DNA of 64,000 bases, from the NCBI GenBank assembly GCA_001910725.1, contig MJGA01000005.1:248001-312000 (forward strand). The letters run 5' to 3'. The notes under the pieces were generated by a model that did no database searches, was not told the DNA's origin, and saw only the letters and a list, made by a program, of their open reading frames with translations. This stretch comes from Phanerodontia chrysosporium (lineage: Eukaryota > Basidiomycota > Agaricomycetes > Polyporales > Phanerochaetaceae). This document shows, piece after piece, positions 21,946-32,435 of the stretch. Each line of letters opens with the position of its first letter. The stretch's first letter is position 1. The translations under genes were made by a program, and so were the position numbers.

Positions 21946-23099
21946 TCAAGACTTCATTTCAGTGTCTTCGTTCTTCGCCAAGTCATGCTTGCGTAGTAAG
22001 GCATCGATTTCTGCGGGGCGATAGATTTTCGCTTTCGGCCGCTTGTCGGAGTCGAGCGTAAGGGTAGCAAACTCCACTGCGATCCTATGTCAGACATTCC
22101 ACAGAGCCTCATGCATGAACCAAAACTTACATTTCTCGCTACCGAGCGTCGTGCTGTCCATTGTCTTACTCATGACACGTAGGACAAGTGATATGGCGTC
22201 TTCTATCGTAATGTCCTCCTTATATTCCTGCTTCAGCAGGCTCTGCGCGGTACCACTATTAGCACCAATGCAGGTCGCTTTCCAGCCAGAGTAGTTCCCT
22301 GATGGATCTGAGTGGTACAGCTGGAAGTGATAGTGGGGGTCGTAGCCGGCATATAGCAGGGATACACCGAAGGGACGGAGACCTGGACAAACTGTAAGCT
22401 TCTCGATGCGTCCCTATGGCATGATCCAACGTGCCTCCATACTGTGTATATCCTTGCTTGAGGTCGCATAGTCCCTGAGCAAGCATCTCTACGGGAATGT
22501 CCTCATTGTATTTGTACAAATGCCGCTGCGCTGCCTCGCGGGAATAGTTGACCAAGGAGTTCGCGTCCGCAGTAATTCCTGCAACTCCTGCCACGACATT
22601 TCTGTATAAATTGTCAGATAGATGGCGGAAAGTGATGACGCAGGGGACGCACGAGTTCAGGAGGAAGATCTTCTCGCCACTGCCACCGTATCCACCCTCC
22701 TTCGCGCCTGAGAGATCCAGCAGCTTTCCAGTAACCTTCTTTTCCGCAGCCAGTACGATACCATCCTTCGCAAGGACTCCCAACACCGTTCCTGCGTGCG
22801 AGATTGCTTCCATGGCATACTCGACTATCCCAAACCGTGAGCCCCCATATCGTCGTACGAACAGCCTACTTACTTTGGTACAGGCGACCTATGTGGTTTG
22901 TGTTAGTCTCTCTGTATCCGATGTGTTAGGCAACAACGCACCCTCAGGCGAGAAGATCGTAGTGCGACCTGCAGACCGTCAATGTTAACGAAACGCTCGA
23001 GCCTCAAAGCGACATGACATACTATCATAGCGTCTGGCCTGTAGATAGTAGGATGAGCAATTTAGTTCGCCATTTCTCAACAAGAACACGACTTGCCAT
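21946..23099 (-). CDS. PRE9: 20S proteasome subunit alpha-3 (PSMA4/Pre9 type)
   Basis: Eight exons: 23099-23097 (ATG only), 23038-23023, 22968-22942, 22889-22875, 22824-22653, 22601-22435, 22382-22131 and 22076-21946. The sum is 783 nt, 260 aa, the family length. The alpha-subunit signature [19 protein letters not shown] plus [11 protein letters not shown] is rebuilt only by splicing the four tiny 5' exons. The later blocks [38 protein letters not shown] and [19 protein letters not shown] identify PSMA4. The insertion [11 protein letters not shown] also occurs in other basidiomycete homologues as I know them. Introns 1 (23039-23096) and 6 (22383-22434) require GC donors. It is part of the outer ring of the 20S core, in nucleus and cytosol. 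It is divergent from the copper transporter gene. Confidence 0.95.
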
Positions 23100-23323
23100 T
23101 GTAGCTTATATGGGTGACGGAAGGAGATGAGTACTGGGTATGAAGGTGGGATACGCGTCTGCATGCGTACGCGTCGACTCGGATTTCGCCGAATCACATT
23201 CCGGCGCTCGTTTGCCCCGCAGCCTTGCGCGTGTTCCTGTCTACCCACCGAATAGCCCTGTTCCCTTCCAGAGCCACTGAACCGCTTGTCTTTCTAACGT
23301 AACCTACTTCCAGGAACTTAGTC
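23100..23323. promoter_or_regulatory. Short divergent promoter, proteasome subunit and Ctr transporter
   Basis: Only 224 bases separate the ATG of the proteasome subunit (-) from that of the copper transporter (+), so the two genes share an upstream region. I see no unambiguous TATA box or proteasome-associated control element in it. Confidence 0.5.
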
Positions 23324-24087
23324 ATGGACCACGGAGAACATGGTGGACATGGCGGGCACGACATGCCTATGCCTGGCGACTCACCCGTGAGACAGTGTTC
23401 CATGAATATGCTCTGGTCAGTGCTGGCTTTTCCTGATGAGACGAGGCGTGTTTAATGCGGGTCTTGCAATCCTAGGAATACACAGATAGAGGACACATGC
23501 ATTGTTTTCCGCTCATGGCACATCTCTACGATGCACGCATTCGTCTTCTCCTGTTTGGCCATCGTTGCGCTTGGCGTCCTCTACGAATGGCTTCGTGAAG
23601 CGCAGAAGGTTGCAGATGTTCGAATCGCCGCTACCCTCAGTGGACAGAACAAAGGCAAAGCCCGCGGAGGGACGGTGAGTGGTCGCAGCTCACCCGAAAT
23701 CGAGGGCGAAGAGACGGGATTGTTAACCGGTATACGGGGCTTGAAGGAACCCAACGGGTGCGTTCCCACTTGTTCTAGGTGGTCATTGAGCCTGACTCGT
23801 TCACAGCATCCGTATTCCCTTGAGCATGCGTCTCAGCCGTGCTATGCTCTATGGGGCACAAGTATTCCTGTCGTTCTTCCTCATGCTCGTCTTCATGACA
23901 TATAACGTGAGCGAGGCCTCGCATATTGGGGTGCCACAATCTCTTCACGATTTGGCCAATCTAGGCATATCTCATCCTCTCAACGGTGCTCGGTGCCATC
24001 CTCGGCCACTACCTCTTCAACTCCCACATGGACATAGATGCTGTTCTAGCGGGCTCCTCTGGCGGGAAAGGGATGGCTTGCCACTAG
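23324..24087 (+). CDS. Ctr-family copper transporter
   Basis: Four exons (23324-23415, 23476-23757, 23807-23906, 23965-24087) give 198 aa. The N-terminus is rich in His and Met (MDHGEHGGHGGHDMPMPG and CSMNMLW), as in Ctr proteins that bind Cu(I). Membrane segment 1 is HAFVFSCLAIVALGVLYEWL. Segment 2, AQVFLSFFLMLVFMTYN, contains the essential MxxxM motif (MLVFM). Segment 3 holds the GxxxG packing motif (GAILG). Ctr proteins form trimers that import Cu(I) or release it from vacuoles; the short N-terminus with few Mets fits a Ctr2/Ctr3-like protein, though location cannot be decided. The loop between segments 1 and 2 is acidic and Gly/Ser-rich. Confidence 0.93.
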
Positions 24088-24444
24088 GACACACGGAGTT
24101 CTACATTACGGTCTCTTCTCATACTGAATGTTGGGTGATGCTCATTTCCGCCTGTCTCAATTTGTCGGTCCGACTGCTATCAATCTCAGAATGCTGGATT
24201 TGTGACACAATTTTGATCGTTCAAAAATCGAACGGGAGACCTGGTTCGACGGTTGAAACTTGCAAGTTGATGATACAGCAACAACAAAGAGACAGCGATA
24301 GCAAACAGGGTAATACAGCGAGCGAGCGAGACTCTCCTTGACGTCGGAAGTGTAGAGCCCGTGATGGTAACACCGGAGAGTGCGCTTGTACGTGGTGGAA
24401 GATCCTTCGCATGGTTTTCCTTTGTCCGAGAAGGTTGTACATGT
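24088..24444. other. Intergenic region between convergent genes
   Basis: 3' flanks of the copper transporter (+) and SmD3 (-). No coding or RNA signal seen. Confidence 0.5.
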
Positions 24445-25063
24445 TTACCGCCTGATACCACGAGCAGGAGGTACCCCACGGCCGCGGCGTGCTGAAGTAA
24501 ACTATCAGAGCTGCGGTAAAATGGCCAAAGGTGAATGTATGCGTACCGTTGGCTGGAGACGACCGTAGCACGTGAGATCGAGAGCAAGGCAAGTTACAAC
24601 GACATGCGTACCTCTCATGATTGTAGCCCTTCCACGAGCTGTACCGATACCCCTTCCCTTCATGGCATTAGGACCAACACGTTTGAACCTGAGTCAAGAT
24701 ATCTTGAGCGGACAACTGTAGCGGAACGCGCTGTTCACGTACATGGGTGCATTTTGCAGCATATCGGGCACGATGAAGAATCGGATCATGCTGCCGCGAA
24801 TATACACTTGGTCAAGTTGTGAGACGCGACCATCACGACCGGTCACGGTGATATCTTTGAGGGCAATGTTCAGGTTGTCTTCGGCTGGACGAACCCACGA
24901 GATACAGGTATCATTCCAACAATTCATGCACTCCAGCGATTTTGCGCTTACCTTCAGCGAGCTTGCCCCGGTAAAGCTGCCCTGTCTTGAGCTCGACCGT
25001 GATAACATGTCCCAAAGATTCGTGGAGGAGCTTAACGGGGACACCGAGGCCAGAGGTCGTCAT
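24445..25063 (-). CDS. SMD3: Small nuclear ribonucleoprotein SmD3
   Basis: Four exons (25063-24952, 24884-24743, 24688-24612, 24491-24445) sum to 378 nt, 125 aa. The Sm1 motif ([27 protein letters not shown]) and Sm2 motif ([20 protein letters not shown]) are complete, and [20 protein letters not shown] is nearly diagnostic for SmD3. The C-terminus is a short Arg/Gly tail ([14 protein letters not shown]), shorter than in animals, a likely target of arginine methylation. SmD3 is one of the seven Sm proteins around U1, U2, U4 and U5 snRNAs. Exon 2 ends at GTACGT after CCCAT, which completes the Met of APMFKRV. The last intron (120 bp) is longer than its neighbours. Confidence 0.94.
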
Positions 25064-25471
25064 GCTTGTTGAAGGACGTGTGGAACGTGCAAGTCGTGGT
25101 CAACGCCTCAACGGCGTTCAGCAGGGGCAGGCGCTTCCGAATGAGGCAAACGCATCAACCAGACCTCTTCCCAGTTGCACCGCCCCGCAGGACCAATCTG
25201 GAATCTCTGTCTGGTCCCGGGACCAGCGCAGGGCAGTGGCAGAGGCCGCCAGGCTCCAGCTGGGCTCGCTCACTCCTTCCACCACCTTCTGCATCACTTG
25301 TCTCTCCTTTTCCCTCGCCTTAGAGACCCACAGCGTGTACAACAGCCCGGCACGTTCGTTTAATATTGGCGGTATGTGCAACGCGCTTGCCGTGTGCAGC
25401 TAACGGAAGGCACTGATCTATGACAATGATATAGTCCTGTAGCCAGCCGCTGAACGCGTACCCCAGTGGCA
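25064..25471. promoter_or_regulatory. Divergent promoter, SmD3 and CLC channel
   Basis: 408 bases between the start codons of SmD3 (-) and the CLC gene (+), so it must contain both promoters. No strong TATA box was identified. Confidence 0.45.
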
Positions 25472-28400
25472 ATGACAGCCTCAGAAGGCTCATCGCTAAA
25501 GCGTAGCCGGTCGAATACGTCACTGGCTCCCGCACAACACGATGAAGTTCCGTCGGGGCCGTTGAGTGGACCATCCAGCACGAGATGGCGTCGGCAGCGC
25601 CTGCTATCCATAGGACACGGACGAGCAGAGGACGGGGAGAATGCTGCGCTGAACGGCGATACGCAACGCGCGGATTATGGTACTCTGCCAACCAACCCAC
25701 GGAGGAAGTCGAGCGCAGCTCTGAGCCTCCGTCGCGGGATCTCGTCTCTCCAAGGCCTAGTCATTCCCAAAGCCATATCCAACCCTGCGACGCCAGCTGG
25801 AACCTCCCCGGTCTCCTTTGTCGATCATTTGTCTTACCTGCGGGAGAGACCAATATCCGCTTACGACAGGCTGACTTATGAGGACAACCTCGAACCGGGA
25901 AACGCAGAGGGGGACGTGAAGACGAACGGTATTCGCGTCTGGTACTCCTCCTTCACCTCTATCGATTGGCTGCACGATGCTATCAAAGACTCGGCTCGCC
26001 AGGCGCGTTTGCGACGTCGGAAATCTCTTCGGGGCAAAACCCGTCGGTCTATCGACCGAACCGTGGGCTGGCTCGTGGTTTCTATCGTCGGTTTTCTCAC
26101 AGCTATCATCGCCTTCTTGATCACACGGAGTGAACAATGGCTGTTCGACTTCAAGGAAGGATATTGTGGCTCTGCATGGTACAAGTCCAAGCGATTCTGT
26201 TGCCCTGTGGTCGACGACGGGACTCTCAGCATGCGGCCTTCCTTCGTCTCCTTCGGCACCGAACAAGATACATGTCCGAATTGGCGGACCTGGTCTAGTG
26301 TCTTTGGTCCAGTGGTGGACGGAAGTCCTTGGTTGTTGTTCGAGTCGGAGATGATTGAGTACATTGGATACGTTTTGGTCGCCGTAAGTCTTTCAAGAGA
26401 CCCTTTGAGCGCTTCATGAATGACACTGCTGTAGCTCACCTGGGCCATTCTGTCTTGTTTGTTGACGATATATCTCACTGCCTCCACCTCGTTCGTTACT
26501 CGCAAAGACTCTGGCGTGCTGTCGCCGGCATTCGCCCCTGCGGGAGACAAAGTTGCAGAACCCGCTTTGGTCGACCCCAAGCGGAAGGTACTTTACTATG
26601 TGAGTCTATTTCCCTGCTTCGAATGACGTATGTCTTGCAACATTCCCTGAACCGACTATAGGCCGCCGGTAGCGGTATTCCAGAGATCAAAACCATCCTG
26701 TCCGGTACGCGAGCTCTTGTTCCTCAGGCCTCGATGTTATTCATATGCCTCACTCTTCTCCAGGCTTCGTTATTCATGGCTATTTGGGCGGTAGAACCTT
26801 GTTCACAAAGTCCGTGGGCCTTGCTTTGTCGGTCGCGTCGGGCCTGTCTCTCGGTAAAGAAGGGCCCTTCGTACACATCGCATCCTGCGTAGGAAATATT
26901 GTCAGCAGGTCCGCTACGTGCCATAAACTGTGTTTCGCTCGCTGACCCTTGTGCAGGTTCTTCGCCAAGTATGAAACCAACGAAGGTAAGGCGTATTTCA
27001 CAGAAAATACCGCATGTCTGATCCATTGTCCATTGCAGCCAAACGTCGTGAGGTTCTCAGCGCCGCCTGTGCTGCTGGTGTTGCTGTTGCGTTCGGCGCC
27101 CCCATCGGCGGTGTACTGTTCAGCTTGGAAGAAGTATCCTATTTCTTCCCCGCCAAAGTCATGTGGAGGAGGTATGTTCCTGACTTCTATCGTTGCTCGC
27201 TTGTGTCATAACCCTTGACTAGCTTCTTCTGTGCCATGGTCGCGGCGATGACTCTCAAATTCCTTGATCCTTTTGGAAGCGGCAAGCTTGTGTTGTTCCA
27301 GGTGACCTACGATAAGGTGTGCTTTGGCGATCTTCGTAGCTGCGGCGGGTTTTTGTGCTGAACAATACTCAGGACTGGCACGCGTATGAGCTCATACCCT
27401 TCCTCTTCCTCGGCCTGTTCGGTGGAGTGTGGGGCGCTTGGTTTTCTAAATTGAATATACGTTGGGCGAAGCACATCCGTAACGGTACCTGGTTGAAGGC
27501 CCATCCTGTGATCGAGGTCATTCTGGTGCGTCATACGAGACGCTGTATAACGAGAGCACTGATTTAAGCTCTTCTACCCAAGGTCACCATGGCGACTAGT
27601 GTACTCTGCTTCGTCAACCCCTACACGCGCATGAGTGGGACTGAGCTTGTCTATAACCTCTTCGCTGAGTGCAAGCCGGGAAGCTCGAATACCCATCAAG
27701 GTCTCTGCGTCTTGAACCCGCCCGAACAAGCATGGCCCGTCATCACTGCGATCGGCATCGCGATGATTATTAAAGGTGCCCTTACTATCGTGACCTTTGG
27801 TATCAAGCTTCCTGCGGGTATCTTCATACCGAGTCTTGGCGGTACGTGCCCAGTATCAGTATACTCGTTACCGGAACGGGACTGACTTTGTGGTTCTAGT
27901 TGGCGCATGTGCTGGCCGCATAGTCGGGATCCTCGTACAATGGGCTCAATTCAACTATCCGAATAGTCCCATGTTCGCCACTTGCGACGGGGACCTCAAC
28001 TGCGTTATCCCAGGCTTGTATGCTATGGTCGGTGCGGCGGCTAGCCTCTCAGGCGTCACTCGCACCACAGTATCCCTCGCCGTCATTATGTTCGAGCTTA
28101 CGGACACCTTGACGTATGCGGTCCCCGTGATGCTTTCCGTGTTGGTGGCGAAAACCGTTGCAGACGCTCTTGAGCCGAAAGGCATTTACGATCTGGTCAT
28201 TGAGTGAGTGCCTGTCTGTTTACATCACCGTGCCCACCACTCAGTACTACTAGACTCGCGAACTTGCCCTACCTCGATCCAAAGCACGACTACAGCTGGG
28301 TAGATCATCAGATCAGTGACGTGGTACGACAACTCTTGACCTGGTTCGTGACTGCTTAGGCTTACGGCCAACATAGACCGACCGAGACGTTGAGGTCATC

Positions 28401-29050
28401 TGTGTAGACCAAGACAACGATGTAAAGCGTCTGCGTGACAAGCTGCAAGCACTTATCGTCTCCGGCCGTCATGACAGCGGTTTCCCCATCGTTCGGGAAG
28501 ATGACGTTGGGTCGCGTCTGGTGGGCTACATCGGTGCTAACGAGCTCGAGCACGCCCTGAGTGAGCGATTGTTGGTTGTGTATGCCTTAGCGAGCGAGCT
28601 CTCTGATATCTCTATCAGGTATCGTTGCGGATCACCCTGACAGAATCGTCACCTTTCATTCAACGACGCCATACGGGCATGCGGGCACCTTGACCTCGTC
28701 ATTCACTTCCGGTGGAGACACTGGCTCAATTATGGGCGGTGTTGATCCGTTTGACTTCAGCTACTATATGGATCAGGCAAGCTATTCTATCTCATTTAAT
28801 TGATTTGATCCTCACGCTACTCTACTGTAGGCACCGCTGACTGTGCAGTCAAACTCGCCCCTTGAACTTGTTCAGCAACTTTTCACCAAGCTTGGTGCTC
28901 GCTACATAGTGGTCATTGACACGAACGGTTACTGTACGACCCCTATTTGTTCTTGACATTGTACAGTATTTGACGAGTACACCCGCAGATGAAGGGGTTA
29001 TCGACAAGAAAGCGTGGTTAGCGTTTCTCGAAGAGTTCGAACACAAGTAA
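25472..29050 (+). CDS. CLC-family chloride channel/transporter with CBS domains
   Basis: A multi-exon gene of the voltage-gated chloride channel family. A cytosolic N-terminus rich in Ser and Arg (about 200 aa) precedes the membrane domain ([19 protein letters not shown]). The ion-binding motifs are all present: [16 protein letters not shown] with the gating glutamate, [18 protein letters not shown] and AGIFIPSLG. The retained gating Glu fits either a proton-coupled exchanger or a channel. After [13 protein letters not shown] two CBS motifs follow, the last ending in [20 protein letters not shown] and VVIDTNG. In fungi such proteins (Gef1-like) act in Golgi, vacuole or plasma membrane in ion and copper homeostasis; the neighbouring Ctr gene is suggestive but not evidence. 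I saw no frame break, although I did not place every intron to the base. Confidence 0.93.
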
Positions 29051-30049
29051 ACACGCTGTTCATTTTATCTTCTCCTAATTCGCCGTTGTCCCTACATCAC
29101 ACCCTCATCTTCGAATTTTTCATGCACACTTCACGAATTTTATGACTTGGTACCCTGCTTATTCAAACAACGCCGCTTCTGTTGAATCTGTTCCTTTAGT
29201 TTGCTATCGGACAGGCGATCAACCATCTCTGTAGTTGTACAACATTCGTCGCATACAGTTACATGAACCATTGCGCATGTTATGCTCTAGGCTTATCCTC
29301 ATAATCTTTGCCGCAGTCAGAGAACGAGACACGAAAATGTAGCTTGATGTCTAGCGCTGCGAGAACACTCGTGGATAGAAAGGCCCGCGCAACCCACATC
29401 TCTGCAATCATGGACTTGCTCATATGAACTTTTACATGTGTCGGCTTCATAGCGATGTGAGAGACATCCACCGCTTGCTCTTACGTTCCTATACCTTGCA
29501 GAGTCCGTGGACATGGAGCTGATCGGTCTGAAATCTGCATACACTCGTAGCGAGCGTTCCGCCGTGTGCTTAGATCAGCTTCAGCGCGGAGTGAACCATC
29601 AGAGGACACGACAAACGGCACGACCACATGCACACAGTATAGGCCAAGACGATAGAATGATACACGCGGCTTTGCTACTCAGTAGTCGAGATACAGCGAA
29701 GGATGCTACAGTGTTGGGAAAAGGATGGAAGCCGGGCTCGGATGGGTATCACGACGTATGTCGAAGCGGTAGGGCGAAGTGATGACGACTGACTCTGTCG
29801 TCTAGCGGGGTAAAGTTGGCCGATGAGGAATGGAATGTAGATTTAAGGGAAGTCCCCGCCTAGGTGTTTCCATTAGACGCGACGAGATTGACATAGCCAT
29901 GGTGTAGTCTGTTCTAGTAGAGCCTGGAGGGAGATTGGGGAGACAAAGGGCAAAGTCGGAAGGCAGGTACAGTCGCAACCGAAGGACGCTCAGGACAGCT
30001 AGTAGTTGACGAGCGTGATCCAGGGAAGTCTACCGAGAATATCACGACT
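29051..30049. other. Intergenic region, no gene recognised
   Basis: About 1 kb between the 3' ends of the CLC gene (+) and the next minus-strand gene. Nothing protein-like or repeated was recognised. Confidence 0.45.
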
Positions 30050-30658
30050 TCAATGGCGGGTTTCCAAGGTATCGACAGTAGGGTTCGGCACGGCGACGAG
30101 GACGATGACTCTTGGAGCGCCAGGAGGGGAACGCAGGTTGCGAGCGGACAAAAAGTTCCATCGAGCAAAGAACCGTGCGGGATTGAAGACACTGGACGGA
30201 TTCTGAGCAGCAAGGACCATAGCATCTGGGAGGAAGGGGGGTGCGGGTCAGCTCTCGACTTGAACTACCGCGGCTTCTGCGACGATGCTTACGGTCAAGA
30301 TTGATCTCCAGCTCTGCGGGACTCAGATCACGCCCAATAAGTTGCTGTAACGTGCGTTGCACCCACAGGATGATTCCACGAACATATCGCTCTGTTGTTG
30401 AGGATAGCAACAAGGTGGCGATGCGTTCGACCGCGATGTAGGGTGACAAGACCTCGAAGCAAAGTGCAAGGGGCTTCCACGGGATGCATACCCAGAGGTA
30501 CTCCACAGCCAGTAGTCTCGTTCGAAGATGTTCAATTTGCGCATGTTGTCGTCGAGGGCGTTGGTGTGGAGGGCATGGTAGAGCTTGGTCAATGCATAGC
30601 TGACGCAGTATATCCTCACGGCTGTGAGTAAGAACCTGGATAGGTGCATATTTGCCAT
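30050..30658 (-). CDS. Unrecognised protein, one apparent single-base frame break
   Basis: The minus strand starts with MANMHLSRFLLTAVRIYCVS (a hydrophobic N-terminus) and runs to NIFERDYWLW at about 30523. One extra base there continues it into EYLWVCIPWKPLALCFEVL and a long helical stretch ending LSPAELEINLD. A GTAAGC...CCCAG intron (30226-30292) joins it to MVLAAQNPSSVFNPARFFAR and the stop at 30050. I do not recognise the family. It probably encodes a small soluble or peripheral membrane protein of about 180 aa. Coding character on both sides of the break suggests the missing base is a sequence error. Confidence 0.5.
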
Positions 30659-30758
30659 GTCAGACTCAGCCAAGTTGAGAGTCACGGAAGGGCAGGAGAA
30701 GGCGGGTCTGCGGCAGAAGTGTTCGGTGAAAGTCGATGTTCAACTTGCCCGCGTCGTC

Positions 30759-31549
30759 AGGGTCCGCGGACGAGGGCCGCGCCAGGTCGGAGTTCGAAAC
30801 CAGAGTGCTGAACCTGGGGGTTGTTGAGCGTCTATAGGCACTCTGCGGGCAAAGCGACTGCTCTCAACAGTGTGCACAACAGAGGGCATGTCTAGGGCCA
30901 GAAAAAGTGCCGACAGGTAAAGTTTGGGTATTTGATGTGTCGTCAGGGGTCGAATTGCGGATGGGAGGCAGGGGAACGGTTGCGCTGAACGGGTATATAG
31001 GAAGGTGAGGTTCGATGTATTACAAGCCACGGTGGCCTAGGTGGTAGTGCCAGCGGAGTTTCCCTACTACTGCCTAGACCCACTTGGAGTCCGAACCTTC
31101 CGCGGTCAACCCTCGGGTTCTAACCGGCGAGTGGCCCTTCTTTTTTGCTCACCATTTTCTTTTTTACAGCTCATTTTTAGAAATTCTGTTTCCCTTCTTG
31201 CGGCCTTGCCCTGCCCAGTGCGCACGCTTCAAAGTCCATCTCCCAACACCTCAGACTTGCTAACGGCGTCAACGTGCACATCTTCGCCGGCCCTCTTCAA
31301 CTTTCCTTGCACGTCAATCTCCGCACCCGCTTTGGCCTCTCCCTCTGGCGACTGCGCGGCCACGCCGCCGTTCTTGTCTTCCCACGTTCAACAACGACAA
31401 CTGTCGGCGCCCTCCCACCCTCTCCCCTCTCCCAAGCGTTCCTTGCGCGGTCGAAACGTGCTCACGCGCACCTCTCAATCCACAGATTCAGCTCAGACGC
31501 GTGTCCGCCGGCTCTCCGTTCCTCGCGCGAAGGCCGCGACTCGCTGCCT
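30759..31549 (+). repeat. Dispersed repeat, copy B (left arm of an inverted pair)
   Basis: A unit of about 790 bases that is almost identical to copy C on the opposite strand (I noted only a few substitutions, near both ends). Its ends read CAGGGTCCGCGG... and ...ACTCGCTGCCT; no clear terminal inverted repeat and no target duplication were visible. The segment 31026-31135 has tRNA-like features: GCCAC/GTGGC ends that can pair, a TGGC...GCCA D-arm-like stem, an A-box match TGGCCTAGGTGG (31033-31044) and a B-box-like GGTTCTAACC (31116-31125). This fits a tRNA-derived, non-autonomous retroelement (SINE-like), but the 270 bases upstream of the A-box are then unexplained. Confidence 0.88.
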
Positions 31550-31558
31550 CGAGGTGTG

Positions 31559-32435
31559 ATGGCGCGTATGGCTCGGTCTAATTTATTCTCCTATGAAACA
31601 GCAAGACGAACACTCGCGCTGAGCGATGGCCCGGAAATCAAGGTGCACTCGATTTGTCTAGTCTAACCCTTCGCGTACGCTCATCTCGCGCATTGCAGGC
31701 AGAGCGGGAGGCCGTATACCCCGTGGCACTTGTTGTAGAGTGCGGCAAATGGTCGACCGGTCTCTGTTGCCCTCGACACGCCGCCTGGGCCAACCAACCG
31801 CATCTTGTTGCGGTTAGCGGACATACTCGGACTGAAAACGGACGTCATCACAGGCCACGGGGTACCGCAGGACTCCAGGCGTCGATGCGATGAAAACGTC
31901 AGCCATGCGCCTGAAGGGTACAACGCGCTGGACCACGCAATGCGCAGAGTCTGGAGCTTCTACATCTCAAGAGAACGGAGAGGTCGTAGGGTATCAGGGA
32001 CACATGAATATCAGTAGATTGAAGGTGCGCTGAATATCGACCCTACTTGGGCGCCCTTCTCACCCTTTCAACCCCTTTGTAGTGCCGTAGAGGAGTTGGT
32101 CTCCCACGACGACCTCGAAGTTTGGCGCAAGCCGCCGGTACGTGTTCTCTCTGCATACATCAAACTCATCTGTCAGATGACTACACCAGCGTTTTATAAG
32201 CGAAACAAAAAGAGGCGGCTGTTAGATGGGATCAAGGGGGCGATTAGCACAAAGCATGGCACCCGGTACGTAGATAGCTCATGGCGAAACTCGCAAGGAG
32301 ATGGCGACCCCCAGGTGCACTGCAAATCCCGCAGAACTCGATGCGCAGTTGACAGAACGCTCTGTCGCGCGACGTCTCACACTGACGAGCTGCAATGTAG
32401 TGGCACTAGCCCTGATATGTATCCAGGAGAGCTGA
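31559..32435 (+). CDS. Unrecognised protein starting next to repeat B
   Basis: An ATG ten bases after repeat B opens MARMARSNLFSYETARRTLA. A GTGCAC...TTGCAG intron links it to AEREAVYPVALVVE; then, in another frame, PTNRILLRLADILGLKTDVI, and later SAVEELVSHDDLEVWRKPP, GIKGAISTKHGTR and finally TANPAELDAQLTERSVAR before a stop at 32435. At least two frame changes (near 31745 and 31977) are required. The blocks have clear protein character but I do not recognise the family. The gene may be intact in better sequence, or decaying inside the repeat-bounded block. Confidence 0.4.

Noticed and set aside
30759..31549. Protein genes inside repeats B and C (frames of 96-174 codons on both strands)
   Set aside because: They are present because the repeat lacks stops, are low in complexity, and are not kept open in the diverged copy A in a selective way.
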